Assembly: GCA_041594335.1 (NCBI GenBank)
Contig: JBFHML010000010.1
Coordinates: 1 to 57,901, forward strand
Direction: 5' to 3'
DNA: 57,901 nucleotides
From: JAGPUQ01 sp041594335
Lineage (GTDB): Bacteria > Pseudomonadota > Gammaproteobacteria > Pseudomonadales > Porticoccaceae
The notes beneath the pieces were generated by a model. It did not search any database. It was not told where the DNA came from and saw only the letters and a program-made list of their open reading frames with translations. How positions within the stretch are numbered: the first letter of the stretch is position 1; each line of letters begins with the position of its first letter. Made by a program: the position numbers and the translations under genes. This document shows, piece by piece, positions 7,783-16,857 of the stretch.

Positions 7783-9195
7783 TCAGGCGTCGCCCGAGCG
7801 CGCGGCTTCCAGCGCTCGTCGGGCGAGTGCGGCCGCCTCACGAACCCGGGTGGGCGCGGTCCCGCCAAGGTGATCGCGCGCGGCGACCGACCCTTCCAAG
7901 GTGAGTACCTGATATACCTCTGCGTCCACTACGTCCGCAAAGCCACGTAGTTCCTCCAGGGAAAGTTCCGCCAGATCCCGGTTGCTGGCGACCGCGGCGG
8001 CGACGGCCTTGCCCACCGCTTCGTGGGCGTCGCGGAAAGCTAATCCTTTGCGCACCAGATAATCGGCGAGATCCGTTGCCGTAGCGTAGCCGGCACGCGC
8101 TGCGGCGCGCATTGCTTCACGATTGACCTCAATCGCTGGGATCATGTCGGCAAAAGCGCGCAAGCAGTCGCGCAGCGTATCTACGGTGTCGAACAAGGGC
8201 TCCTTGTCTTCCTGATTATCCTTGTTGTACGCCAGTGGCTGCGCTTTCATCAGGGTGAGCAACGCGATCAGATGGCCGTTGACGCGCCCGGTTTTCCCCC
8301 GTACTAGCTCCGGCACGTCGGGATTTTTTTTCTGCGGCATGATCGATGAGCCAGTGCAAAAGCGGTCGGGTAGTTCGATGAAGTGAAATTGCGCCGAAGT
8401 CCACAGGATGAGTTCTTCCGAGGCGCGTGAGAGGTGCGTCATGATAAGGCTCGCGGCGGCACAAAACTCGATGGCGAAATCGCGATCGCTGACGGAATCG
8501 AGGGAGTTCGCTGTGGGTCCGTCAAAACCGAGCAGGGATGCTGTCAATTCGCGGTCGATGGGGTAGCTTGTGCCGGCCAGCGCCGCGGCGCCGAGCGGCG
8601 AGCGATTGAGGCGCTTGCGGCAGTCCAGAAGACGGTCACGATCCCGGGTGAGCATTTCATGCCAGGCCAACAAATGATGTCCGAAGGTGACTGGCTGTGC
8701 CGTCTGCAGGTGGGTGAACCCCGGCATAATGGTATCTGCCTCGCGCTCGGCAAGATCGATCAATGCTCGTTGCAAACGCAAGATCTCGGCGCTGATGGCG
8801 TCGATTTCGCCACGTAACCAGAGCCGGATGTCGGTCGCCACTTGGTCGTTGCGCGAGCGTCCCGTGTGCAGCTTCTTGCCGGCGGCACCGATGGCTTCGG
8901 TGAGCGCGGCCTCGATATTCATGTGAACGTCTTCCAGCGCTTCGGACCAAGTGAATTCGCCTGCTTCAATGCGTGCGCCGATGGCTTGCAGTCCAGTGAC
9001 GATGGCGTTGCGCTCGTCCTCGTTCAGGATTCCAGCGCGGGCAAGCATCTCGGCATGGGCAATGGAGCCGCGAATGTCTTCTCGATAGAGGCGGTGGTCA
9101 AAGCCCACGGATGCGGTGAATCGCGCGACAAAGGCGTCCGTGGGCTCTCCAAAGCGGCCGCCCCAGGCCTGATTGACGGTATCTTTGTGCTGCAT
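7783..9195 (-). CDS. argH: Argininosuccinate lyase ArgH
   Basis: 470 residues (family about 460). It cleaves argininosuccinate to arginine and fumarate, the last step of arginine synthesis. The N-terminus AWGGRF, the HTGRSRNDQVATD block with catalytic residues, and the fumarase/aspartase superfamily signature GSSIMPQKKNPD with the catalytic Ser are all present. The frame runs on to 9456, but ATG 9195 (QHKDTVNQAWGGRF) matches family starts and leaves a normal divergent intergenic region to algZ. The argH|algZ-algR-hemC arrangement is the same as in Pseudomonas. Confidence 0.97.
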   Translation of the reverse strand: MQHKDTVNQAWGGRFGEPTDAFVARFTASVGFDHRLYREDIRGSIAHAEMLARAGILNEDERNAIVTGLQAIGARIEAGEFTWSEALEDVHMNIEAALTEAIGAAGKKLHTGRSRNDQVATDIRLWLRGEIDAISAEILRLQRALIDLAEREADTIMPGFTHLQTAQPVTFGHHLLAWHEMLTRDRDRLLDCRKRLNRSPLGAAALAGTSYPIDRELTASLLGFDGPTANSLDSVSDRDFAIEFCAAASLIMTHLSRASEELILWTSAQFHFIELPDRFCTGSSIMPQKKNPDVPELVRGKTGRVNGHLIALLTLMKAQPLAYNKDNQEDKEPLFDTVDTLRDCLRAFADMIPAIEVNREAMRAAARAGYATATDLADYLVRKGLAFRDAHEAVGKAVAAAVASNRDLAELSLEELRGFADVVDAEVYQVLTLEGSVAARDHLGGTAPTRVREAAALARRALEAARSGDA

Positions 9196-9252
9196 GCTGA
9201 GATCCTGAAGCGCGATGGACGCGCTGCGCTGCTGGGAGATCGGTGAGCGCGT

Positions 9253-9258
9253 ATTATA
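9253..9258 (-). promoter_or_regulatory. Candidate -10 box for argH
   Basis: Minus-strand TATAAT lies 58 bases before the argH ATG in the argH/algZ divergent region. No convincing -35 hexamer is visible at 16-18 bases, so a transcription activator or an extended promoter would be needed. Confidence 0.35.
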
Positions 9259-9272
9259 GCCGCCAATAGGGA

Positions 9273-10349
9273 TTGCACAGGGGTGGGGGTTTGCGCTGGC
9301 GCGACAAATGGTTGCCATCGCGGCGGCCGATTTCGTTGTACGAAGTAGACTACTTTCTGCCTGACCTATGCCGCGGCGAAGGTTTGCTCGGCGTCGTGGT
9401 GATTTCGTTGCTGCTGGCGGTGCTGGTGGCGGTGGCGCGATTTGGCGTCGCCGCATTTGAGTGGAGTGGTTTCGCGGCCATCGCCTTCATGGCGTTGTGG
9501 ATTGCGCTGCTGGGGGCGTGGGTTCTGTGCCAGAGCAATCGCTGGCTGGTGGGTGTGAGCCATGCCTGGACGGCAGTGGTGTGTTACCTGGGATTGTTGG
9601 CCGTGGCCGGACTGGTGGCCTTCATTGGCGCGGCCGCGCTGTCCTGGAGCAGCAGTCAGCCGCCGCAATTCACATCCGCCCTAGATGCGGTGGTGGTGAC
9701 GGCGATTCCGGCGGGAATTTTGCTGCGCTATCTGTACCTTCAGCAACAACTGCGCATCCAGCAGCGCGCGGAACTGGAAGCCCGGATTCAGGCGCTGCAA
9801 GCTCGTATACGCCCGCACTTTCTTTTTAACAGCATGAACATGATCGCGAGTCTGATCGGTTCGGATCCGGAAAAAGCGGAGCGCGTGGTTGAAGATCTGG
9901 CAGATCTCTTCCGGCGGGCCCTGACGGATGCGCAAACCCTGGTGCCCTTGCGCGAAGAGCTGGCGCTATGCCGCAGCTACATGGCAATTGAAAAAATGCG
10001 CTTGGGGGATCGACTGCGCACGGTGTGGGAAATCGGTGATTACGGTGCCGGGGTGCAGATTCCTTGTCTGTCGCTGCAGCCGGTGCTCGAAAATGCGGTG
10101 TATCACGGCATTCAGTTGCTACCGGCGGGGGGCACTGTGGAGATCCGGGTACAGCGGGCCGGTGACCGCGTCAGCGTTTCCGTGCGCAATCCGTTCAATC
10201 CGCGCATGCGCCACAACAAGGGCAGTAGGTCGGCGATGGATAATGTGCGGCGCCGGCTGCAGGCCCATTTTGGGCCCCGGGCTCGGGTGGAGTTCGTCAC
10301 CGATGGCGATCATTATGTGACCACGCTCAGTTACCCGCTGACCTGGTGA
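9273..10349 (+). CDS. algZ: Sensor histidine kinase of the AlgZ/FimS (LytS-like) family
   Basis: 358 residues from TTG 9273. Another TTG at 9291, preceded by a G-rich AGGGGTGGGGG stretch, is an equally good start. Four hydrophobic segments lie between about residues 38 and 150, making an inner-membrane sensor. They are followed by a HisKA_8-type domain with the phosphoacceptor H182 in ARIRPHFLFNSMN and an ATPase N-box ENAVYHGI. As in Pseudomonas AlgZ, the G-boxes are weak. It is paired with the LytTR-type regulator 9 bases downstream and followed by hemCDXY, the Pseudomonas order. In Pseudomonas this pair controls alginate and type IV pilus genes; no alginate genes are in the window, but pil genes lie 12 kb away. 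Confidence 0.87.
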   Translation: MHRGGGLRWRDKWLPSRRPISLYEVDYFLPDLCRGEGLLGVVVISLLLAVLVAVARFGVAAFEWSGFAAIAFMALWIALLGAWVLCQSNRWLVGVSHAWTAVVCYLGLLAVAGLVAFIGAAALSWSSSQPPQFTSALDAVVVTAIPAGILLRYLYLQQQLRIQQRAELEARIQALQARIRPHFLFNSMNMIASLIGSDPEKAERVVEDLADLFRRALTDAQTLVPLREELALCRSYMAIEKMRLGDRLRTVWEIGDYGAGVQIPCLSLQPVLENAVYHGIQLLPAGGTVEIRVQRAGDRVSVSVRNPFNPRMRHNKGSRSAMDNVRRRLQAHFGPRARVEFVTDGDHYVTTLSYPLTW

Positions 10350-10358
10350 GGGGGTGCC

Positions 10359-11096
10359 GTGAATGTGCTATTAGTCGATGACGAGCCACTGGCGCGGGAG
10401 CGCTTGGCACGCATGGTGGTGGCTCTGGGCGGATTTCGCGTGATCGGTCAAGCCAACCATGGCCAGGAGGCGGTGCGTCTGGCGCGAGAGCTGAGCCCGG
10501 ACGTCGTCTTTATGGATGTGCGGATGCCAGGCATGGATGGCCTCGCCGCCGCCCAATATCTCGCCGAACTCGATCCGCCACCGGCGGTGATTTTTTGCAC
10601 CGCGTACGGTGATTATGCAGTAGAGGCGTTTTCTTCCCAGGCGGTGGGCTATCTGCTTAAGCCTGTTCGGCAATCCGACCTTGCCGCTGCCCTCAATCGG
10701 GCTCGCCGGGTCAACAAGGCCCAGTTGGCGGAGTTGCGACAGCTGCCGGGGATGTTACTCGAAGGACGGACTCATATCGCCTCGCGCAATCGCCGCGGTA
10801 CGGATTTGGTGCCAGTGGCGGAGATCGCGCTGTTTCAGGCCGATCACAAATATGTCACCGCCTATCATGGCGATAGCGAATCGCTACTCGATGAGACGCT
10901 GCGCGATCTCGAGCAGGAGTTCGAAGGCAGGTTCATCCGCGTACACCGCAATGCGCTGGTATCCATAGCGCATATCCAGGGATTGGAGCGTGGCCAAGAA
11001 GGGCAATATTTTGTGCGGCTCAAGGAGCTGGATATCAAACCCCAAGTAAGCCGGCGGCACATTGCCGGCCTCAGAAAATTACTCGATCAACTCTGA
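10359..11096 (+). CDS. algR: LytTR-family response regulator AlgR
   Basis: 245 residues. The receiver domain (1-120) carries the acidic pair D7/D8, phosphoacceptor D53 in VVFMDVRMPGMDG, and the conserved Lys in GYLLKPVR. The C-terminal half is a LytTR DNA-binding domain (FQADHKYVTAYHGD, then RFIRVHRNALVS, the usual recognition stretch). The start is GTG 10359, with a GAGGGGG Shine-Dalgarno. It is the cognate partner of the sensor immediately upstream. In Pseudomonas, AlgR controls exopolysaccharide and pilus genes; targets here cannot be deduced, though the downstream hem genes may share its transcript after a 33-base gap. Confidence 0.9.
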   Translation: MNVLLVDDEPLARERLARMVVALGGFRVIGQANHGQEAVRLARELSPDVVFMDVRMPGMDGLAAAQYLAELDPPPAVIFCTAYGDYAVEAFSSQAVGYLLKPVRQSDLAAALNRARRVNKAQLAELRQLPGMLLEGRTHIASRNRRGTDLVPVAEIALFQADHKYVTAYHGDSESLLDETLRDLEQEFEGRFIRVHRNALVSIAHIQGLERGQEGQYFVRLKELDIKPQVSRRHIAGLRKLLDQL

Positions 11097-11129
11097 CGCC
11101 GCTATATCACTTGTTTTCGGAGACCACTG

Positions 11130-12053
11130 TTGTCCATTGTCCGTATTGCTACCCGCGCCAGCCCGCTAGCCCTCTGGCAAGCCACCCACGTTCGCGCCGA
11201 GCTGGCGCGAATTCACGGCCCTGCACTCGAGGTGGAGATCGTCGCCATGACCACTCAAGGCGATCGCCTCTTGGATCGAACCCTTGCGGCCGTTGGCGGC
11301 AAGGGCTTGTTTGTGAAGGAGCTTGAGCAGGCCATGCTGGATGGTCGCGCGGACCTCGCCGTGCACTCCATGAAGGACGTGCCGGTCGACTTTCCTCCTG
11401 GGCTCGGATTGACTGTCATCTGCGCTCGGGAAGATCCGCTCGACGCGCTGGTCAGCAACCGTTGCCGTGATCTCGGCGACCTGCCAGCAGGCGCTCGGAT
11501 CGGGACCGCCAGCCTGCGGCGCCGTTCGCAAGTCCTGGCCCGATTTCCCCACCTGTATGTCGAAGAGCTGCGCGGTAATGTCAATACGCGATTGAAACGA
11601 CTGGACCGTGGGGATTTCGACGCCATCGTACTGGCGGCGTCCGGCCTCAAGCGCCTGGGTCTCGATCACCGCATTGCTGCGCGGTTGGCCCCCGAGTGGT
11701 CGCTGCCCGCGGCCGGGCAGGGAGCCCTGGGTATCGAGTGTCGCCTCGACGATGACCGCGTCCGCGCCTTGGTTGCCCCACTAGCGGATGCCGACACCAC
11801 GGTTTGTGTGCGCGCTGAACGGGCGTTCAATCATCGCTTGCAAGGAGGTTGTCAGGTGCCAGTGGCGGCGTATGCCGAATGGATCGGTGGCGATCAGCTG
11901 CGCCTTCGGGGGCTGGTAGGTGCGGTCGATGGCTCTCTGGTGCTCCGTGGCGAGCGGTGCGGTCCGGCCGCGGCGGCCGAGGCTTTGGGGACGGGTCTCG
12001 CCGAAGAGCTGTTGGCGCAGGGGGCGGGAGAGTTGCTCGCACCGCTGCGATGA
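11130..12053 (+). CDS. hemC: Porphobilinogen deaminase HemC
   Basis: 307 residues. It joins four porphobilinogens into hydroxymethylbilane, using a dipyrromethane cofactor. The N-terminus IVRIATRASPLALWQA, the GKGLFVKELE loop, HSMKDVP, GTASLRRR and the cofactor-attachment Cys in LQGGCQVPVAA are all present. The start is TTG 11130, supported by family length and CGGAGA upstream. Its last bases overlap the hemD ATG (ATGA), so the two haem enzymes are translationally coupled. Confidence 0.97.
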   Translation: MSIVRIATRASPLALWQATHVRAELARIHGPALEVEIVAMTTQGDRLLDRTLAAVGGKGLFVKELEQAMLDGRADLAVHSMKDVPVDFPPGLGLTVICAREDPLDALVSNRCRDLGDLPAGARIGTASLRRRSQVLARFPHLYVEELRGNVNTRLKRLDRGDFDAIVLAASGLKRLGLDHRIAARLAPEWSLPAAGQGALGIECRLDDDRVRALVAPLADADTTVCVRAERAFNHRLQGGCQVPVAAYAEWIGGDQLRLRGLVGAVDGSLVLRGERCGPAAAAEALGTGLAEELLAQGAGELLAPLR

Positions 12054-12811
12054 GTGGCGGGGCGCTGGCGGGCTTGCGGGTGCTCATTTTGCGCCCGGAG
12101 CGCCCCGGTGATCCCTTTGCCGCCCGCTTGGTCGCCGCCGGCGCCGAGGTGTTTTGCCTGCCATTGCTGCGAATAGAGCCTTTGCCCGTGGATCCGGCGG
12201 TACTCGCGGCGGCTGCGGCAGCGGATTGGATCTTCGTCAGCCGCCATGCCGTGCGCTATGGGATGGCCGCGCTGACCGCGGCAGGCATGGACGTACAGGC
12301 TCATGCGATCTATGCCGTCGGTGCCGCCACTGCTGCGGCGTTGCGCGCTGACTGGGGCGTCAACGCACAATTCCCGCGCCAAGCGACCACCGAAAGTTTG
12401 CTCGAGCTGCCCGCGCTGCAGCCCGATCGAATTGCGGGGCGACGCCTCGTGCTCTTTCGGGGTAGCGCGGGCCGCGACGCGTTGCGCCAAGGCTTGCTGG
12501 CGCGCCATGCCCAAGCCGTCTACTGTGACCTGTATCGGCAGCGGCCGGAAGCACGTTGGCGGGATCAGATCCGGGATCAGCTGGTACGCCCCGGGCCTTT
12601 GATCGCCGTGGCGCACAGCGGCAGCCTGGTCCGGGCTTTGCGCCAGCTGCTCGACAGCCTAGCCGAGCCGGTGCCCAGTCCCGCTTGTCTGGTGCCCAGT
12701 GATCGGGTCGCCGCGATAGCCCGGCAGTTGCGATTGTCGCCTTTGATCGCTGCTAGTGCACTGACCGGCGAAATGGAGCAGGCGATACACCGCTGGTACA
12801 CTCCAAGCTGA
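12050..12811 (+). CDS. hemD: Uroporphyrinogen-III synthase HemD
   Basis: 253 residues. It cyclises hydroxymethylbilane with inversion of ring D to give uroporphyrinogen III. The family is poorly conserved; recognisable are LRVLILRPERPGDPFAARLVAAGAE at the start, the FVSRHAV turn, YAVGAATAAAL, and the second-domain FRGSAGRDALRQGLLARHA. The ATG at 12050 overlaps the hemC stop and replaces a longer open frame that begins within hemC. Synteny with hemC on one side and hemX on the other makes the call secure. Confidence 0.93.
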   Translation: MSGGALAGLRVLILRPERPGDPFAARLVAAGAEVFCLPLLRIEPLPVDPAVLAAAAAADWIFVSRHAVRYGMAALTAAGMDVQAHAIYAVGAATAAALRADWGVNAQFPRQATTESLLELPALQPDRIAGRRLVLFRGSAGRDALRQGLLARHAQAVYCDLYRQRPEARWRDQIRDQLVRPGPLIAVAHSGSLVRALRQLLDSLAEPVPSPACLVPSDRVAAIARQLRLSPLIAASALTGEMEQAIHRWYTPS

Positions 12812-12836
12812 TAGCGGGTGGGCAAAGGACGGTAAC

Positions 12837-13991
12837 GTGGCGGAAACAACCAACGAAGAAAAAGGGGTGGAGCCCGGAGCCAAGCTCGAGACACCGGGAG
12901 AAGTGGCGACTACGGATGCTCCACAAACCGGTGCCAAGCGCCTGGTGCGCCTGCTGTTTTGGCTGTTGTTGTTGGCCGTGCTGGCGAGCGGGGCCTATTT
13001 CGGTTGGCGGTACTATCAAGGTTGGTTCGGTCAGCTGGGTGATGAGCGTCCGGTCGTATCCCAGGATCGACCCGAGGCCGGTATGCAGTCTCAAGTCGTC
13101 GAAGCGCTGGGCCAGGTCAGGGATTCCCTGGCGGCGGCCGAGGGTGAGCTATCGCAGTTGCGGCGCGATCAGGAGAAGCTCACCGGGCGCGTGGCCGAAC
13201 TGGCACAGGAGCTCGATCTTGTGCGCCAGCAGAGTTCGGCGGCCGAGGCCGGTATCGGCCGGGACGTGTTCGAGGCGCGGGAAGTCGAAGAACTGCTCCG
13301 ATTGGCCGCGCACCGGCTCTGGGTCAGCGGTTCTCCCCAAGGCGTCGCACCTTTGCTCGCGCAGGCCGATCGCCAGCTGGCCGCCCTTGCCGATCCCCGG
13401 CTGGAGCCGGTTCGCAAATCCCTAGCGGTTGCCATCACCGAACTGAAGCTTGCTCCGAATCCTGATGTCGAGGGGGCGTACCTGAGACTGAGCGCCCTCC
13501 AGCAAGGTGTCGTCCAGTTGCGCGCGGCGCCGCAGCCGGAGACTGCTGCGCCGCAGCCGGAGCGTGGGGAAGTGCAGGCTGACGATTTGGGCTTCTGGCA
13601 ACAGTTGTGGGTGAACGCCGGGGCCGCACTGCGCAGGTTCAGCGCCGAGCATCTGCGCGTCCGTTCTTTGGACGTGCCGCCTCCAGTAGTGCTCAGTGCT
13701 GCGGAGGAGGCTCGGTTGCACCAACATCTGCGGGTGTTGTTGTCCCAGGCGCAACTAGCGCTACTCGAGCGGCGCACGGAGATCTACCGAGCGGCACTGC
13801 TGCAGAGCGCGGCGCTATTGGAGAAGCACTTCGCCGCCGATCCACGCACCGCGGCAATGATCGCAGAGTTGACAGCGCTGCGCAGCCGCGAGATAGCACC
13901 GCCCCTGCCGGATTTGCGCGCGGCCCGTGAACAGTTGCACGAGTTCGTATCCGGTCGCGGCGCACCCGGCGCCGGGGAGGCGCCGCAATGA
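12837..13991 (+). CDS. hemX: HemX-like membrane protein of the hemCDXY operon
   Basis: 384 residues, GTG start at 12837 after a GGAC-rich leader. The N-terminal ~35 residues are polar, followed by one transmembrane helix (about 40-62, LLFWLLLLAVLASGAYFGWRYY). A coiled coil follows (about 80-135), then a helical periplasmic domain. A 21-base-period repeat encodes APQPE twice near residues 231-242, probably a linker. The family is often annotated as uroporphyrinogen-III methyltransferase, but no SAM-binding methylase motif is visible here, so a structural or regulatory role in haem synthesis is more likely. Its stop overlaps the hemY ATG. Confidence 0.85.
   Translation: MAETTNEEKGVEPGAKLETPGEVATTDAPQTGAKRLVRLLFWLLLLAVLASGAYFGWRYYQGWFGQLGDERPVVSQDRPEAGMQSQVVEALGQVRDSLAAAEGELSQLRRDQEKLTGRVAELAQELDLVRQQSSAAEAGIGRDVFEAREVEELLRLAAHRLWVSGSPQGVAPLLAQADRQLAALADPRLEPVRKSLAVAITELKLAPNPDVEGAYLRLSALQQGVVQLRAAPQPETAAPQPERGEVQADDLGFWQQLWVNAGAALRRFSAEHLRVRSLDVPPPVVLSAAEEARLHQHLRVLLSQAQLALLERRTEIYRAALLQSAALLEKHFAADPRTAAMIAELTALRSREIAPPLPDLRAAREQLHEFVSGRGAPGAGEAPQ
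13527..13562 (+). repeat. 15-base direct repeat inside hemX
   Basis: GCGCCGCAGCCGGAG occurs at 13527-13541 and again at 13548-13562, a 21-base period that stays in frame and encodes APQPE twice. It is a slippage-type linker repeat with no effect on the reading frame. Confidence 0.7.
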
Positions 13992-15187
13992 GGCGGGTAC
14001 TATTGGTGTTGGCCACGGTCTTGGTGGTCGGCGGCCTGCTGTTTTGGATGCTGGATTACAGCCGCGGGTTTATCCTGATCGCGGTGGGCAATCATGTTGT
14101 CCAGATGAGTCTGTGGTTGGTGATACTGCTGTTGGCGGTGCTGTGGCTGGGGTGGAGGCTGGTCGCCATGCTGGTACGCCCGGGGTTGCGTTCTTGGCGT
14201 CAGCGCGATCAACGCCGGGTGACCAAGCAGCAGCGTGAATTGCTGGCAGCGCTCGGTGATTATTATGAAGGCCATTGGGAGCGCGCTCGCGTGGCGCTGG
14301 TCCGGTCGGCCAAGCGCTCGGAAATCCCCGGGCTTCATTATGTATTGGCGGCCGATGCGGCGGCCCGCGTGGGCAGCGAGCGGGAAGCCAACGAGTTGCT
14401 GCAGGCCGCAGCGCAAGAGATTCCCGCCGATAGCCCCGCACTCACCCTGGCGCGGGCGCAGATTGCCTTGCATCGCGATGATATGGAGGGCGCCGTCGCA
14501 GTGTTGCGCAAAGGGCAAGCGGCCCACCCCAAACATCCCCGTATCCTGGAGCTGCTGTGCGATGCTCTGTTGCGGCTTGAGGATTGGGAGGGGCTGGCTG
14601 AGCTGCTCCCGGTGTTGCGACGTACCGGCGCCAGCCCTGAATCGGTCGGCGCGCTGGAAGCGCGACTCCATGCCGGTAGGCTCGCTACGGTATTTCCGGG
14701 AGCGAACGGCCCAGCAACCGATGGCGCGGCGGAGCTCGCGGCGCGTTGGGCCGCGGTCCCTCGGGGATTGAAATCGCATCCGGATTGTCTGCGGGCCCAC
14801 GCGCGGGGGCTGATGGCTGTGGGCGATGGTAAGCGCGCGGAGCGGGAGCTGCGGCGTAACCTGGAGCGCGCCTGGGATCCGCAGCTGCTGTTGGATTGGG
14901 AGGCGGCGACTCGGGATGCGACGGAGCCGCGGGGGCATCTCGCCGTCGCCGAGCGCTGGCTGCGTGAACAGGGGGAGTCCTGGCAGCTCTTGCTGGTGTT
15001 GGGGCGCCTTTGTCGGCGTCTAGAGATCCGTGGTAAGAGCCGCGACTATTTAGAACAGGCCTTGCGGCTTGCCCCCCGTCCAGAGGTCTATGCGGAGCTG
15101 GGCGAGACGCTCACAGCTGCGGGGGATCCGCTCGGCGCTGTGCGCTACTATCGGCAGGCGGCCGGCGCTGTGGCACCAGCGTCGTAG
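13988..15187 (+). CDS. hemY: HemY, TPR-containing inner-membrane protein of haem synthesis operon
   Basis: 399 residues. Two transmembrane helices occupy about residues 3-62 (LLVLATVLVVGGLLFWML and LWLVILLLAVLWLGWRL), followed by a long run of TPR-like helices to the C-terminus (for example GRLCRRLEIRGKSRDYLEQALRLAPRPEVYAELGETL). This is the gammaproteobacterial HemY and not the protoporphyrinogen oxidase given the same name in Bacillus. Its role is poorly defined; it is thought to organise haem enzymes at the membrane. The ATG overlaps the hemX stop. It is the last gene of the + strand operon and ends 80 bases from pckA, which comes from the other strand. Confidence 0.9.
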   Translation: MRRVLLVLATVLVVGGLLFWMLDYSRGFILIAVGNHVVQMSLWLVILLLAVLWLGWRLVAMLVRPGLRSWRQRDQRRVTKQQRELLAALGDYYEGHWERARVALVRSAKRSEIPGLHYVLAADAAARVGSEREANELLQAAAQEIPADSPALTLARAQIALHRDDMEGAVAVLRKGQAAHPKHPRILELLCDALLRLEDWEGLAELLPVLRRTGASPESVGALEARLHAGRLATVFPGANGPATDGAAELAARWAAVPRGLKSHPDCLRAHARGLMAVGDGKRAERELRRNLERAWDPQLLLDWEAATRDATEPRGHLAVAERWLREQGESWQLLLVLGRLCRRLEIRGKSRDYLEQALRLAPRPEVYAELGETLTAAGDPLGAVRYYRQAAGAVAPAS

Positions 15188-15200
15188 GATCTTAAGCTTC

Positions 15201-15252
15201 CCCGTGTCACCGTCCTCGCGGGTGGTGTTGGGCGCGAGGGCAGTGGCACGGG
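15201..15252. terminator. Long inverted repeat between convergent hemY and pckA
   Basis: CCCGTGTCAC (15201-15210) pairs with GTGGCACGGG (15243-15252), and CCTCGCG (15214-15220) with CGCGAGG (15233-15239). Between the two blocks there is one G-C and one G-T pair and a single C/A mismatch, so the stem is about 20 bp with a 12-base loop. Lying in the 80-base gap between two converging stops, it most likely stops transcription from both sides. A T-run is absent. Confidence 0.55.
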
Positions 15253-15267
15253 CGCCTTGAATATCGA

Positions 15268-16857
15268 TCAGTCGTCGAGACGAGGCCCGGCTGCCAGAAT
15301 CGCCTGAGCGACCTCGAATTTCTTGAAGTTGGCCACGAATAGGCCGGCAAGCTTGCGGGCCTGTTCGTCGTAGGCGATGGGATCAGCCCAGGTGTCTCGC
15401 GGAACCAGGTAGTTGTCGTCGACGCCAGGTACCTTGTGCGGGACTTGGAGGTTCAACAACGGCAGGTGCCGGGTTTCAGTATTTTCCAGCGCACCGCTCT
15501 GAATGGCCGCTACGACCGCTCGGGTGACTGGGATGGGAAAGCGTTGACCGCTACCACCGGGTCCACCCGAGCCTCCAGTCCACCCGGTGTTGACCAGGTA
15601 TACACGGCTGCCGAAGTTCTCAATGCGCTTCATGAGCAATTCGGCGTACACGGAGGCCGGGCGCGGCATAAAGGGTGCGCCGAAGCAGGTGGAAAAGGTC
15701 GGGTTGATCCCAGCCTCCGCGCCCAGTTCGGTTGATCCCACCCGCGCGGTATATCCGCTGAGAAAATGGTAGGCGGCGGCTTCCTTAGAAAGGATGGAGA
15801 CCGGGGGCAGGACGCCGGTAACATCGCAGGTCAGAAAGATGATGGCTGTGGGTTCGCCGGCGCGATTGGGTACACAGCGCATGGCGACGTGCTCCAGCGG
15901 ATAGCTGCAGCGGCCATTTTCCGTGAGCGAGGTGTCTGTGTAGTCCGGGGCCCGGTGCTCGTTCAGCACCACATTTTCAACGATCGCGCCGAAGCGGATC
16001 GCATCCCAGATAACGGGCTCGTTTTCGTGGCTGAGGTTGATGGTCTTAGCGTAGCAGCCGCCCTCGAGGTTAAACACCGCGCCTTCCGTCCAGCCGTGTT
16101 CGTCGTCGCCGATGAGGTAGCGATCCGGGTCGGCCGACAGGGTGGTTTTCCCCGTGCCGGAGAGCCCGAAGAAGAGGGTTACATCGCCGCTTTCTCCGAC
16201 GTTGGCCGCGCAGTGCATCGGCATGACGTCTTTTTCGGGCAGCAGAAAATTTTGCACCGAAAACATGCCTTTTTTCAGTTCACCTGCGTAGCGCATGCCG
16301 GCGATCAGTAGCTTACGCTGGGCAAAATTGATGATCACCACGCCTTCACTATTGGTTCCATCGCGTTGTGGATCACAGCTGAAACCCGCGGCGTGCAGCA
16401 CTTTCCACTGTTCTTTCCCCGAGGGGTTGTAGCGCGCAGGGCGGATGAACATGTTGCGAGCGAACAGGCTGTGCCAGGCTGTTTCCGTGGTGACTCTGAC
16501 CGGCAGGTAGTGCTCTGGGTCTTGGCCGACATGCAGATGGGAGACAAAGCGCTCGCGTTCGGCGAGATAGGCTTCGACCCGTGCCCACAGGGCGTCGAAA
16601 CGGTCGGCTGCGAAGGGGCGGTTCACCGGACCCCAGGCGATATCGTCGCTGGTGCTCGGTTCCTCGACGATAAAGCGATCGCCGGGCGACCGCCCGGTGT
16701 GTCGGCCGGTCGTGGTCAGCAGGGCGCCACGGTCCGTGAGCATGCCTTCGCTGCGTTTCAGGGCCATCTCGATCAGTTCTGCGTTGTTCAGATCGGTGTG
16801 TGTGGCAACTGCGGTCTTTTCGATCCGCGTCGTCAGAGGGTCCTGTCGCTGGGTCAC
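15268..16857 (-). CDS. pckA: Phosphoenolpyruvate carboxykinase (ATP) PckA
   Basis: 529 residues. It converts oxaloacetate and ATP to PEP, CO2 and ADP, the first step of gluconeogenesis. The PEPCK-specific P-loop GLSGTGKTTLS, the metal-binding IGDDEHGW, the substrate Arg loop TGRSPGDRF, and FGAPFMPRPASVYAELL are all clear. The frame extends to a TTG at 16890; I prefer GTG 16857, which gives the usual short N-terminal extension, but no strong Shine-Dalgarno decides it. pckA-hslO-hslR-yrfG in this order and strand is the E. coli arrangement (without yhgE). Confidence 0.95.
   Translation of the reverse strand: MTQRQDPLTTRIEKTAVATHTDLNNAELIEMALKRSEGMLTDRGALLTTTGRHTGRSPGDRFIVEEPSTSDDIAWGPVNRPFAADRFDALWARVEAYLAERERFVSHLHVGQDPEHYLPVRVTTETAWHSLFARNMFIRPARYNPSGKEQWKVLHAAGFSCDPQRDGTNSEGVVIINFAQRKLLIAGMRYAGELKKGMFSVQNFLLPEKDVMPMHCAANVGESGDVTLFFGLSGTGKTTLSADPDRYLIGDDEHGWTEGAVFNLEGGCYAKTINLSHENEPVIWDAIRFGAIVENVVLNEHRAPDYTDTSLTENGRCSYPLEHVAMRCVPNRAGEPTAIIFLTCDVTGVLPPVSILSKEAAAYHFLSGYTARVGSTELGAEAGINPTFSTCFGAPFMPRPASVYAELLMKRIENFGSRVYLVNTGWTGGSGGPGGSGQRFPIPVTRAVVAAIQSGALENTETRHLPLLNLQVPHKVPGVDDNYLVPRDTWADPIAYDEQARKLAGLFVANFKKFEVAQAILAAGPRLDD

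Noticed and set aside
15240..15260. TGGCAC-containing stretch as a sigma-54 promoter
   Set aside because: The -12 element (TTGC) is missing at the needed spacing, and the bases are part of the hairpin between convergent genes.
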